Assembly (NCBI GenBank): GCA_025996835.1
Contig: BNTU01000132.1
Location: forward strand, 1-7,960
Reading direction: 5' to 3'
DNA length: 7,960 bases
Source: Bacteroidia bacterium
GTDB lineage: Bacteria; Bacteroidota; Bacteroidia; Bacteroidales; Azobacteroidaceae
Below the pieces are notes generated by a model. It was given only the letters and a program-made list of their open reading frames with translations. It searched no databases and had not been told where the DNA came from. The number at the start of each line of letters is the position of its first letter. The first letter of the stretch is position 1. This document shows, in pieces, positions 1-4,799 of the stretch. A program made the position numbers and the translations under genes.

Positions 1-33
1 GCTTCCCATGATGATACTTATGCGTGGTGTCAT
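1..33 (-). CDS. purE: PurE N-terminus, N5-carboxyaminoimidazole ribonucleotide mutase (partial, runs off left edge)
   Basis: Only the first 11 codons are present and they read [11 protein letters not shown]. The stretch ISIIMGS matches the start of class I PurE proteins, where an SIIMGSxSD-like segment forms the first beta strand and the phosphate-binding loop. PurE rearranges N5-CAIR to CAIR in cytoplasmic purine synthesis. The ATG overlaps the gcvH stop codon as ATGA, so translation is probably coupled to gcvH. From family knowledge, purE follows gcvH in many Bacteroidales genomes, which supports the call. The identification rests on a very short peptide plus context, so the sequence to the left of the window is what would settle it. 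Confidence 0.8.
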   Translation of the reverse strand, partial: MTPRISIIMGS

Positions 34-410
34 GCTGCAACGAATGATTTGTACTTCGCGGCATCCATCAGGCTGTTCAACTGTGAGGCATCCGTCACTG
101 CCACTTTCAAAATCCAGCCCTTGCCGTAAGGGTCGCTATTGACCAATTCGGGCTGGTCTTCCAAATCGGCATTGAGTTCCAACACCTTACCACTCACCGG
201 CATCAGCAAATCGGACACCGTTTTCACGGCTTCGATGGAGCCGAAAACTTCGCTCTGTGCAAGCGTTTCACCCACTGTGGCGACATCCACAAACACGATT
301 TCGCCCAACTGGTCTTGCGCATAATCGGTGATACCCACATACGCATCCGCACCTTCCACCCGAACCCACTCATGGTCGTCAGTGTACTTCAAATTTTCAG
401 GAAATTTCAT
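30..410 (-). CDS. gcvH: Glycine cleavage system H protein (lipoyl carrier)
   Basis: GcvH carries the aminomethyl group between the P, T and L proteins of the glycine cleavage complex on a swinging lipoyl arm, in the cytoplasm. The lipoylation motif [11 protein letters not shown] is intact, with the modified lysine at residue 63 counted from the MKFPENL start. The N-terminus ([13 protein letters not shown]) and the C-terminal [13 protein letters not shown] segment are standard for the family. At 126 residues the length is normal. An in-frame ATG lies three codons upstream (419), but MKFPENL fits the family start better. The gene lies 83 bp downstream of nusB and overlaps purE by four bases. 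No other gcv gene is in the window. No convincing promoter of its own is seen, so it may be transcribed from upstream. Confidence 0.96.
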   Translation of the reverse strand: MKFPENLKYTDDHEWVRVEGADAYVGITDYAQDQLGEIVFVDVATVGETLAQSEVFGSIEAVKTVSDLLMPVSGKVLELNADLEDQPELVNSDPYGKGWILKVAVTDASQLNSLMDAAKYKSFVAA

Positions 411-437
411 TTTATACAATATTATATGTTATACATT

Positions 438-499
438 CCAAATTCCTACACTTCTAAATTCCTACATTTCCAAATTCCTACATTCCTAAATTCCTAATC
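438..499. repeat. Four imperfect 15-16 bp tandem repeats between nusB and gcvH
   Basis: Four consecutive units occur at 438-453, 454-469, 470-484 and 485-499. They share the pattern CYAAATTCCTACATTY with one or two changes each. The last unit covers the nusB stop codon (494-496). The array fills most of the nusB-gcvH gap. It has no hairpin potential that would make it a terminator. It may be a slippage-derived array, and no function is evident. Confidence 0.75.
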
Positions 500-1417
500 T
501 TTAAACAACCTCCCGCTATCCTTCCAATCCGTCACAATAGCATCCAAAATACCGTTCACAAAAGCGGAACTTTTGGGCGAACCGTAATAATGGGACAATT
601 CCACATACTCGTTTATGCTGACATTGATGGGTATGTCTTGAAACAGTTGAATTTCTGCCAACCCCACCTCTAAAACGCACAAATCAAATGCTGAAAGCCG
701 TCTGATTTCCCAATTTCTGACATAATCGTCTATCAACGCATCGTGCGCATCTTTGTTTGCAAACGCGAAGTGTAACAATCTCAATGCAAACTCTTTCTCA
801 TCTTCCTGCATCGACATCGACAGCAAAGGAAGTGTAGTAGGCGTAAACTCGTTGAATTTTCGGATTGTTTTCAACACACTTGCCAGCACAATCGACCAAT
901 CACTATTCCAGAAGATACATTTTTCTTCCAAAATATCATCCATCTCTTCGGCGAGCCGTTCCATTTGCTCCATGATGCGCAACCAAAATTCGCGGTCGCT
1001 GTCATAAGTGTCGGGGCTGGCAAGATAGTCCTGATATTCAGGCGATTCTAAAATTCTATCCAGCAGATTTTTGAGAAAAGTTTGGTCGCCATCGTTCCAG
1101 AGATAGCCGTGAGTGTCCAAAAAACGCCGCAAATTTTGATTTCTGCATAATTGCTTGGAAAAGCGATTGTCGATGAAGCGTGAATGAATGGCAACTTCCT
1201 CATTTGTAGGTAGATATTTATATTTGTCAGCATTCCAACGCTTCTGTTCCATGTCGGTGAGCACGGTAATCAGCAGCAACAGATAATGATACAAATCGGA
1301 CAACTTTCGCAAACTGCGCAACACCTCTTTCTCCGCACTATACACATCCAAATCGCCTTTCTGACAGTAAGCGAAGACTATTTGGAGTACTTTTATGCGT
1401 ATAAGAGTTCTATTCAT
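494..1417 (-). CDS. nusB: Transcription antitermination factor NusB, long Bacteroidota form
   Basis: NusB binds boxA RNA with NusE (ribosomal protein S10) and promotes antitermination on rRNA operons. The C-terminal third, roughly residues 190-300 of 307, is the recognisable NusB fold: RRLSAFDLCVLEVGLAEI, then INEYVELSHYYGSPKSSAFVNGILDAI, the conserved family tail. The protein is about twice the length of the E. coli protein. The extra N-terminal part, about 180 residues rich in charged helices, is typical of Bacteroidota NusB. The start at 1417 (MNRTLIRIK) is chosen because it gives the usual N-terminus and lies about 25 bp downstream of a TACCTTTGC promoter element. An upstream ATG at 1480 would extend the gene through that promoter and into tyrS, so it is unlikely. 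Confidence 0.93.
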   Translation of the reverse strand: MNRTLIRIKVLQIVFAYCQKGDLDVYSAEKEVLRSLRKLSDLYHYLLLLITVLTDMEQKRWNADKYKYLPTNEEVAIHSRFIDNRFSKQLCRNQNLRRFLDTHGYLWNDGDQTFLKNLLDRILESPEYQDYLASPDTYDSDREFWLRIMEQMERLAEEMDDILEEKCIFWNSDWSIVLASVLKTIRKFNEFTPTTLPLLSMSMQEDEKEFALRLLHFAFANKDAHDALIDDYVRNWEIRRLSAFDLCVLEVGLAEIQLFQDIPINVSINEYVELSHYYGSPKSSAFVNGILDAIVTDWKDSGRLFKD

Positions 1418-1443
1418 CGTTTCAAAATTCGTTTTAAGATGCC

Positions 1444-1452
1444 GCAAAGGTA
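1444..1452 (-). promoter_or_regulatory. Bacteroidota -7 promoter element for nusB
   Basis: The minus strand reads TACCTTTGC, an exact match to the TAnnTTTGc -7 element of the Bacteroidota housekeeping sigma factor. It lies in the 52-bp gap between the tyrS stop and the nusB start and predicts a leader of about 20 nt. No clear TTG -33 element is seen at the usual spacing. It implies that nusB is at least partly transcribed independently of tyrS. Confidence 0.65.
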
Positions 1453-1469
1453 GTAAAAAAATGTCACAT

Positions 1470-2762
1470 TCATTTTGCAATTAACAAAAAGTAGTTCTTT
1501 TTGCCTTTTTGCACCAAAATATATTTGCCGCCAAGCAGATACGAAGTGTCAATCAGCGTGTCGAACTCGGCAAGTTTTTCTTTGTTGATGCTCACGCCGC
1601 CGTTTTGCACCATTTTGCGCAATTCGCCTTTGGAAGGGAATACGGGGGCGTTATCTACCAATAAATCAACGGCTTTGGTGCCGTTTGTCAATGCGTTTTT
1701 GTCGATTTCAAATTGCGGAACGCCTGCGAAAATGTCCAACAATGTGGCTTCGTCCAATTTTTTCAGCGCATCGGACGTGGAATTTCCAAACAGGATGTTG
1801 GAGGCTTCCAGCGCGGCTTCGTAGTCTTCGCGCGAATGCACCATTGAGGTTACCTCTTCTGCCAGGCGTTTTTGCAACGGGCGGAGGTGCGGCGCATCGT
1901 GCTGTGCTGCAATTAGTTGTTCAATTTCGGCTTTGTCCAACGCGGTAAAAATCTTGATGTATTTTTCGGCATCGGCATCGCTCACGTTGAGCCAAAACTG
2001 GTAGAACGTGTAGGGCGAGGTGTAACGCTTGTCTAACCAGATGTTGCCGGACTCGGTTTTGCCGAATTTGCCGCCGTCGGCTTTCGTAATCAGCGGGCAG
2101 GTGAGCGCAAAAGCCTCGCCGCCCGTTTTGCGGCGGATGAGTTCGGTGCCGGTGGTGATGTTGCCCCACTGGTCGCTGCCGCCCATTTGGAGTTTGCAAT
2201 TTTGATTTTCGTAGAGATACAGAAAATCGTAGCCCTGCACCAATTGGTAGGTAAATTCGGTGAACGACATACCATCGGTCGCCTCACCCGTCAGGCGTTT
2301 TTTCACGCTGTCCTTCGCCATCATATAATTGACGGTGATGTGCTTGCCGATGTCGCGGATGAAGCCGAGAAACGACTGCTCGCGCATCCAGTCATAGTTA
2401 TTGACCATAATCGCCGCGTTGGGCTTGGGCGAATCGAAGTCCAGAAACTTCGCCAACTGCGCTTTGATGCAGTCCTGATTGTGTCGCAAGGTCTTTTCAT
2501 CCAGCAGGTTACGCTCCTGCGACTTGCCCGATGGGTCGCCAATCATACCCGTGGCACCACCCACCAGCGCGATGGGGCGATGCCCCGCACGCTGAAAATG
2601 TTTCAGCATCATCACACCCACCAAATGCCCGATGTGGAGCGAATCGGCGGTCGGGTCGATGCCCACATACGCCGAAGTCATCTCTTTTTGGAGTTGCGCC
2701 TCCGTTCCGGGCATCACCGTGTGAATCATGCCCCGCCATTTTAATTCTTCTACAAAATTCAT
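1470..2762 (-). CDS. tyrS: Tyrosine--tRNA ligase
   Basis: TyrRS activates tyrosine with ATP and charges tRNA-Tyr in the cytoplasm. This is a class I synthetase with the HIGH motif intact as SLHIGHLVG (H at residues 43 and 46). The tyrosine-binding GGSDQWGN segment is at 194-201, and KFGKT at 232-236 takes the place of KMSKS, as is usual in TyrRS. The C-terminal S4-like RNA-binding domain runs from about 360 to 425 ([20 protein letters not shown]). At 430 residues the length is normal for the bacterial enzyme. The start at 2762 gives the expected N-terminus [11 protein letters not shown]. It has its own TACCTTTGC element 17-25 bp upstream and is followed by nusB 52 bp downstream. No truncation or missing catalytic residue is seen. 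Confidence 0.98.
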   Translation of the reverse strand: MNFVEELKWRGMIHTVMPGTEAQLQKEMTSAYVGIDPTADSLHIGHLVGVMMLKHFQRAGHRPIALVGGATGMIGDPSGKSQERNLLDEKTLRHNQDCIKAQLAKFLDFDSPKPNAAIMVNNYDWMREQSFLGFIRDIGKHITVNYMMAKDSVKKRLTGEATDGMSFTEFTYQLVQGYDFLYLYENQNCKLQMGGSDQWGNITTGTELIRRKTGGEAFALTCPLITKADGGKFGKTESGNIWLDKRYTSPYTFYQFWLNVSDADAEKYIKIFTALDKAEIEQLIAAQHDAPHLRPLQKRLAEEVTSMVHSREDYEAALEASNILFGNSTSDALKKLDEATLLDIFAGVPQFEIDKNALTNGTKAVDLLVDNAPVFPSKGELRKMVQNGGVSINKEKLAEFDTLIDTSYLLGGKYILVQKGKKNYFLLIAK

Positions 2763-2778
2763 CTTCGTTTATTGAGGT

Positions 2779-2787
2779 GCAAAGGTA
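2779..2787 (-). promoter_or_regulatory. Bacteroidota -7 promoter element for tyrS
   Basis: TACCTTTGC on the minus strand is an exact -7 consensus match 17 bp upstream of the tyrS start, so the predicted leader is only about 10 nt. The expected -33 position falls inside the AGTTATG tandem array, and no TTG is present there. Confidence 0.65.
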
Positions 2788-2793
2788 CGAAAT

Positions 2794-2825
2794 AGTTATG
2801 AGTTATGAGTTATGAGTTATGAGTT
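2794..2825. repeat. Heptanucleotide tandem repeat AGTTATG (four full copies plus part) in the tyrS promoter region
   Basis: Four perfect copies of AGTTATG run from 2794 to 2821, followed by a partial copy AGTT. The array starts 7 bp upstream of the tyrS -7 element and ends 17 bp before the sigma factor stop codon. It therefore occupies the region where RNA polymerase would contact the -33 element. Perfect short arrays of this kind are prone to slipped-strand copy change. Confidence 0.85.
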
Positions 2826-2841
2826 TTTGCAGGGGGTTATT

Positions 2842-3498
2842 TTATGAATATAGAAATTCTTCGTACAGCACTGCCAGGCGTTTGCGCAGGTGCACTACTG
2901 CGTAGTGTTTTCTCGACAGTAGCGTATTGACGGCTACTCCGGTGGTTTGGGCGATTTCTTTTACGGGGAGGCCGTCTAACTCTGTCAGTTCGAATATTTC
3001 GCGCTGTTCGGGCGACAGTTCGGCGAGGGCGGTTTCCAATTCTGTCCACACCAATGAGCGCAGATATTCTGTTTCGGGCGTGGGCGTTGTGTTCTCGTTG
3101 CTGAACAGGATTTCGGAAATGTCTTTGAAAAATTCGTTGTCGCTTTCGTCGTCCTGATAGGTGGGCATCGCTTCTTCGTGCTTTTTGATGCCGTGGTTGA
3201 TAATCGTGTTTTTCGCCACGCGGTAGAGCCATGCCGACACCTGTTCAATGGGGTTGAGCGCGGCTTCTGTCGTTTTAATGAATTGATAGAAAACATCTTG
3301 CAGAATATCTTCCGCGTCCTCCCTGTTGTCCACCCGTTTGCGGATGAAGGCTTTCAGGCGCGGTTGATATTCTACAATCAGTTCTGCAACGCTTTTTGGA
3401 GCGTCTGTGTTTGCTTTAGTCACGTTGGGTGTTGTTTTTGGATTCGTCACTTGCAGACTCGTGTTCGAGCCATCTTTCATAAGCACCTTCAAAGCCAC
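2842..3498 (-). CDS. ECF-type RNA polymerase sigma factor
   Basis: A sigma-70 family protein of 218 residues that contains only regions 2 and 4, the extracytoplasmic-function type. Region 2 covers about 38-108, with the core-binding DAEDILQDVFYQFI at 61-74 and the promoter-melting SAWLYRVAKNTIINH at 88-102. Region 4 covers about 155-208, with LSPEQREIFELTELDGLPVKEI and a helix-turn-helix ending NTLLSRKHYAVVHLRKRL. The linker (about 108-145) is acidic and rather long. The start is uncertain. ATG at 3498 or 3480 overlaps the upstream gene by 83 or 65 bp, while GTG at 3423 overlaps it by only 8 bp and still leaves region 2 complete. The residues before about 35 look unstructured. The overlap with the membrane-protein gene suggests co-transcription and coupled translation. 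The target genes are not known. Confidence 0.93.
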   Translation of the reverse strand: MALKVLMKDGSNTSLQVTNPKTTPNVTKANTDAPKSVAELIVEYQPRLKAFIRKRVDNREDAEDILQDVFYQFIKTTEAALNPIEQVSAWLYRVAKNTIINHGIKKHEEAMPTYQDDESDNEFFKDISEILFSNENTTPTPETEYLRSLVWTELETALAELSPEQREIFELTELDGLPVKEIAQTTGVAVNTLLSRKHYAVVHLRKRLAVLYEEFLYS

Positions 3499-3841
3499 CG
3501 CCGAATTGCCTGTGTTTAAACTCCTCGTGTCTGTGTTTCACGAACTCCTTTTTCTCTTCGGGGGTCATTTTCTCCCACTTTTCACGAAGCGGATTTTTTC
3601 CGAATCCACCACGGGGCATACCGCCAAAACCGGGCTTTACCAACATAGCACCAAGCCCGCCAAAGAGCATTCGCGACAAAGCCAGCAGCCCAATGGATTG
3701 CCAAAAATTAATCACTGCCAATCCGAAGATTGCCGGAACCAAGGCGTTCCACAATAACATCACGACTGCGCCAAATCCGCCAATCGCTACCACCCCAAAA
3801 ACGAAGTGTCTAACAACGTGTAAAAAAATAAACTTTTTCAT
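3416..3841 (-). CDS. Small two-helix membrane protein of the sigma factor operon (possible anti-sigma or sensor partner)
   Basis: Not recognised as a named family. The 141 residues begin MKKFIFLHVVRHF and contain two strongly hydrophobic stretches at about 11-33 and 35-68. A Gly/Pro-rich stretch follows (KPGFGGMPRGGFGKNP, 69-84), then a charged tail with REKWEKMTPEEKKEFVKHRHEEFKHR (86-111), which probably forms a helix and is rich in His, Glu and Lys. The MTPEEKKEF pattern resembles helical segments in metal-sensor and anti-sigma proteins, but this is only a resemblance. The gene precedes and overlaps the ECF sigma gene. Genes in that position often encode a membrane partner that holds the sigma factor inactive, so that is the leading inference. 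An unrelated membrane protein merely co-transcribed with it is the alternative. Confidence 0.8.
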   Translation of the reverse strand: MKKFIFLHVVRHFVFGVVAIGGFGAVVMLLWNALVPAIFGLAVINFWQSIGLLALSRMLFGGLGAMLVKPGFGGMPRGGFGKNPLREKWEKMTPEEKKEFVKHRHEEFKHRQFGGGFEGAYERWLEHESASDESKNNTQRD

Positions 3842-3879
3842 TGCTTTTTAATTTTTAATTTTTAATAATTCTCTACTTA

Positions 3880-3909
3880 TGAAGACAAATGAGAATGAAA
3901 AATATTTTA
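3880..3909 (-). promoter_or_regulatory. Shared 30-bp upstream element, copy 1 (sigma operon)
   Basis: This block is 28/30 identical to 7868-7897 upstream of the permease gene. Both begin TGAAGACAAATGAG on the plus strand and end AATATTTTA; they differ only at two A/G positions. On the coding (minus) strand it reads CTCATTTGTCTTCA towards the gene and ends 39 bp before the start codon, against 35 bp for copy 2. Similar sequence, orientation and distance at two unrelated genes suggest a promoter or regulator site. An ECF-type promoter with GTCTTC near -10 is possible but unproven. Confidence 0.6.
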
Positions 3910-3938
3910 CAAAGGTAAAACTTTTTTCATTCTCATTT
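3887..3938. repeat. Nested perfect dyad (16-bp and 6-bp arms, common centre) upstream of the sigma operon
   Basis: The outer arms 3887-3902 and 3923-3938 are perfect 16-bp inverted copies built on AAATGAGAATGAAAAA. The inner arms TTTTAC (3905-3910) and GTAAAA (3915-3920) are also perfect and share the same centre, 3912.5, leaving a 4-nt AAAG loop. The left outer arm lies within the shared 30-bp element; the permease copy has no matching right arm. It could be an operator for a dimeric regulator, or an AT-rich hairpin at the end of the decayed gene to the right. Confidence 0.8.
3910..3917 (-). promoter_or_regulatory. Candidate -7 element for the membrane protein/sigma operon
   Basis: TACCTTTG on the minus strand matches the housekeeping -7 consensus and sits exactly at the centre of the nested dyad, about 70 bp upstream of the start at 3841. 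No TTG -33 element is visible at 19-21 bp. If used, anything binding the dyad would block it. Confidence 0.45.
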
Positions 3939-3952
3939 ATTTGAATTAGGAT

Positions 3953-4069
3953 TTATTTCTTCACCACCTTCAAAGTTTCATTCCCTATCCGCAGCAGATA
4001 AATGCCATGAGGATAGCCCGACAAATCTATGCGGCTTTCGTTGGTGCGGTGTTGCAATATCCACGGGTT
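3953..4069 (-). pseudogene. Remnant of a T9SS type A C-terminal sorting domain
   Basis: The minus strand has 38 sense codons followed by TAA. They begin NPWILQHRTNESR and continue with IDLSGYPHGIYLLRI and a final ETLKVVKK. This matches the last part of the type IX secretion sorting domain, whose hallmark is a LSxxPxGxYxxRI-like stretch and a basic end. There is no start codon, and an in-frame TGA (4070-4072) closes the frame upstream. Beyond it lies the promoter of a plus-strand RNA gene rather than a secreted protein. It is therefore read as the 3' end of a lost cell-surface or secreted protein gene. A live gene would need a frameshift upstream, and no coding sequence is seen there. Confidence 0.75.
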
Positions 4070-4090
4070 TCAACCGCAGCAAAAAAAATA

Positions 4091-4123
4091 TTTGGTAAAT
4101 TGAAAATAATGTCGTACCTTTGC
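4091..4123 (+). promoter_or_regulatory. Bacteroidota promoter for the small-RNA gene
   Basis: A -33 TTTG at 4091-4094 is followed by a 20-bp spacer and a -7 TACCTTTGC at 4115-4123. Both boxes and the spacing match the Bacteroidota housekeeping consensus, making this one of the clearest promoters in the window. Transcription should start near 4130. No protein gene follows on this strand before a terminator. Confidence 0.75.
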
Positions 4124-4129
4124 GGCAGA

Positions 4130-4280
4130 TATCTGAAAGATAAAATCATAGCCAATTATGATTCGGACTGGAAACAGAGAAGATATTTAGGCAGTGCTGC
4201 GGCTCGGTTGTCTGTGGGACGGATTGGTACCGTTACTGCTTGTAAAAAGCAATAGGAGGTTATGCCTCCTATTGTTTTTT
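4130..4280 (+). ncRNA. Candidate structured small RNA, about 150 nt
   Basis: A consensus promoter and an intrinsic terminator bound about 150 nt with no credible protein. The transcript can fold. AUAUCU (4129-4134) pairs with AGAUAU (4181-4186), closing two hairpins: AAUCAUAG with UUAUGAUU (4144-4163) and CUG-GAAA-CAG (4168-4177), the latter with a GNRA tetraloop. A second domain is closed by GCAGU (4191-4195) with ACUGC (4235-4239) and holds CGGU/ACCG (4205-4208 with 4229-4232). I do not recognise it as tmRNA, RNase P RNA, SRP RNA or 6S RNA. An 82-codon reading frame crosses it but starts upstream of the promoter and has no protein-like features. It may be a trans-acting small RNA. Pairings are by eye, without energy calculation. 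Confidence 0.65.
4250..4280 (+). terminator. Intrinsic terminator of the small RNA
   Basis: A perfect 10-bp stem, CAATAGGAGG (4250-4259) with CCTCCTATTG (4265-4274), closes a 5-nt TTATG loop and is followed by six T (4275-4280). Five A precede the stem (4244-4248), so it could also stop transcription coming from the right. Confidence 0.9.
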
Positions 4281-4302
4281 GAATAATAATCTAACTGTAT
4301 CC

Positions 4303-4725
4303 TGCTCACAAAGCCATACTTCTTCAATCTACCCCGTATGGGGTACAATTTTGATAACCCCGTACAAGCGATAGCGCAGTGCGGGGTAGATGGCACCACC
4401 TCTCCTCGTTTTCGCCCTGAAAGGGCAACATATCCCAGCCCAACGCATCGCGTTGGGGAAATGATGATGATGAATGATGATAAATGATGATAATGAACAA
4501 TGAATGGGGATGATGGGGTAACATAATGATATAATGCCCCTTCAGGGCGCAAAACACACAACACCCATTTCCCAACGCGATGCGTTGGGCTGGGATATGT
4601 TGCCCTTTCAGGGCGAAAACGAAGGGGGAGGTGCCTTACCCCGCACTGCGCTTCGCTTGTACGGGGTTATCAAAATTGTACCCCATACGGGGTAGGTTGA
4701 AGACCTGCGGTCTTCCTTGTGAGCA
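4303..4725. repeat. Composite inverted-repeat element (about 420 bp, ~140-bp arms)
   Basis: The main arms 4321-4463 and 4566-4703 are inverted copies differing by a few substitutions and small indels, and a 9-bp outer pair TGCTCACAA lies at 4303-4311 and 4717-4725. Each arm is a string of small palindromes: ACCCCGTATGGGGT; CCCCG...CGGGG around AGCGCAGTG; GCCCTGAAAGGGC; and CCAACGCATCGCGTTGG. The right side adds GAAGACC-TGC-GGTCTTC (4699-4715). The 102-bp centre is an ATGATGA-rich low-complexity stretch plus a degenerate third copy of the CCCTTTCAGGGCG module (4535-4550). There is no transposase and no clear target-site duplication. It resembles dispersed intergenic repeats or MITE-like DNA. 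Reading frames inside it are by-products of the repeat. Confidence 0.85.
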
Positions 4726-4739
4726 TAAATTTGATGCGG

Positions 4740-4772
4740 TTGCCGGATTACAAAAAAAAACACTACCTTTGC
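4740..4772 (+). promoter_or_regulatory. Bacteroidota promoter for the glycoside hydrolase gene
   Basis: A -33 TTG at 4740-4742, a 21-bp spacer and a -7 TACCTTTGC at 4764-4772 precede the start codon at 4800, giving an A/T-rich leader of about 20 nt. It lies 15 bp beyond the end of the inverted-repeat element. Confidence 0.7.
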
Positions 4773-4799
4773 ATTTTATTTCTAAATTATTTATTTTTT

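Noticed and set aside
417..424. Possible -7 element TAATATTG for gcvH
   Set aside because: It has one mismatch to the consensus and is so close to the start codon that almost no leader would remain.
438..499. Could the tandem array be a CRISPR?
   Set aside because: The units abut with no unique spacers, are only 15-16 bp long and no cas genes are present.
4007..4255. 82-codon plus-strand frame across the small-RNA region
   Set aside because: It begins upstream of the promoter, crosses the promoter and the terminator stem, and shows no protein family features.
4130..4280. 6S RNA, SRP RNA or tmRNA identity for the small RNA
   Set aside because: There is no long single hairpin with a central bubble, no SRP GGAAG/AGCA core and no tRNA-like ends or tag reading frame.
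4303..4725. Insertion sequence
   Set aside because: No transposase frame is present, and no direct target-site duplication can be seen flanking the outer 9-bp pair.
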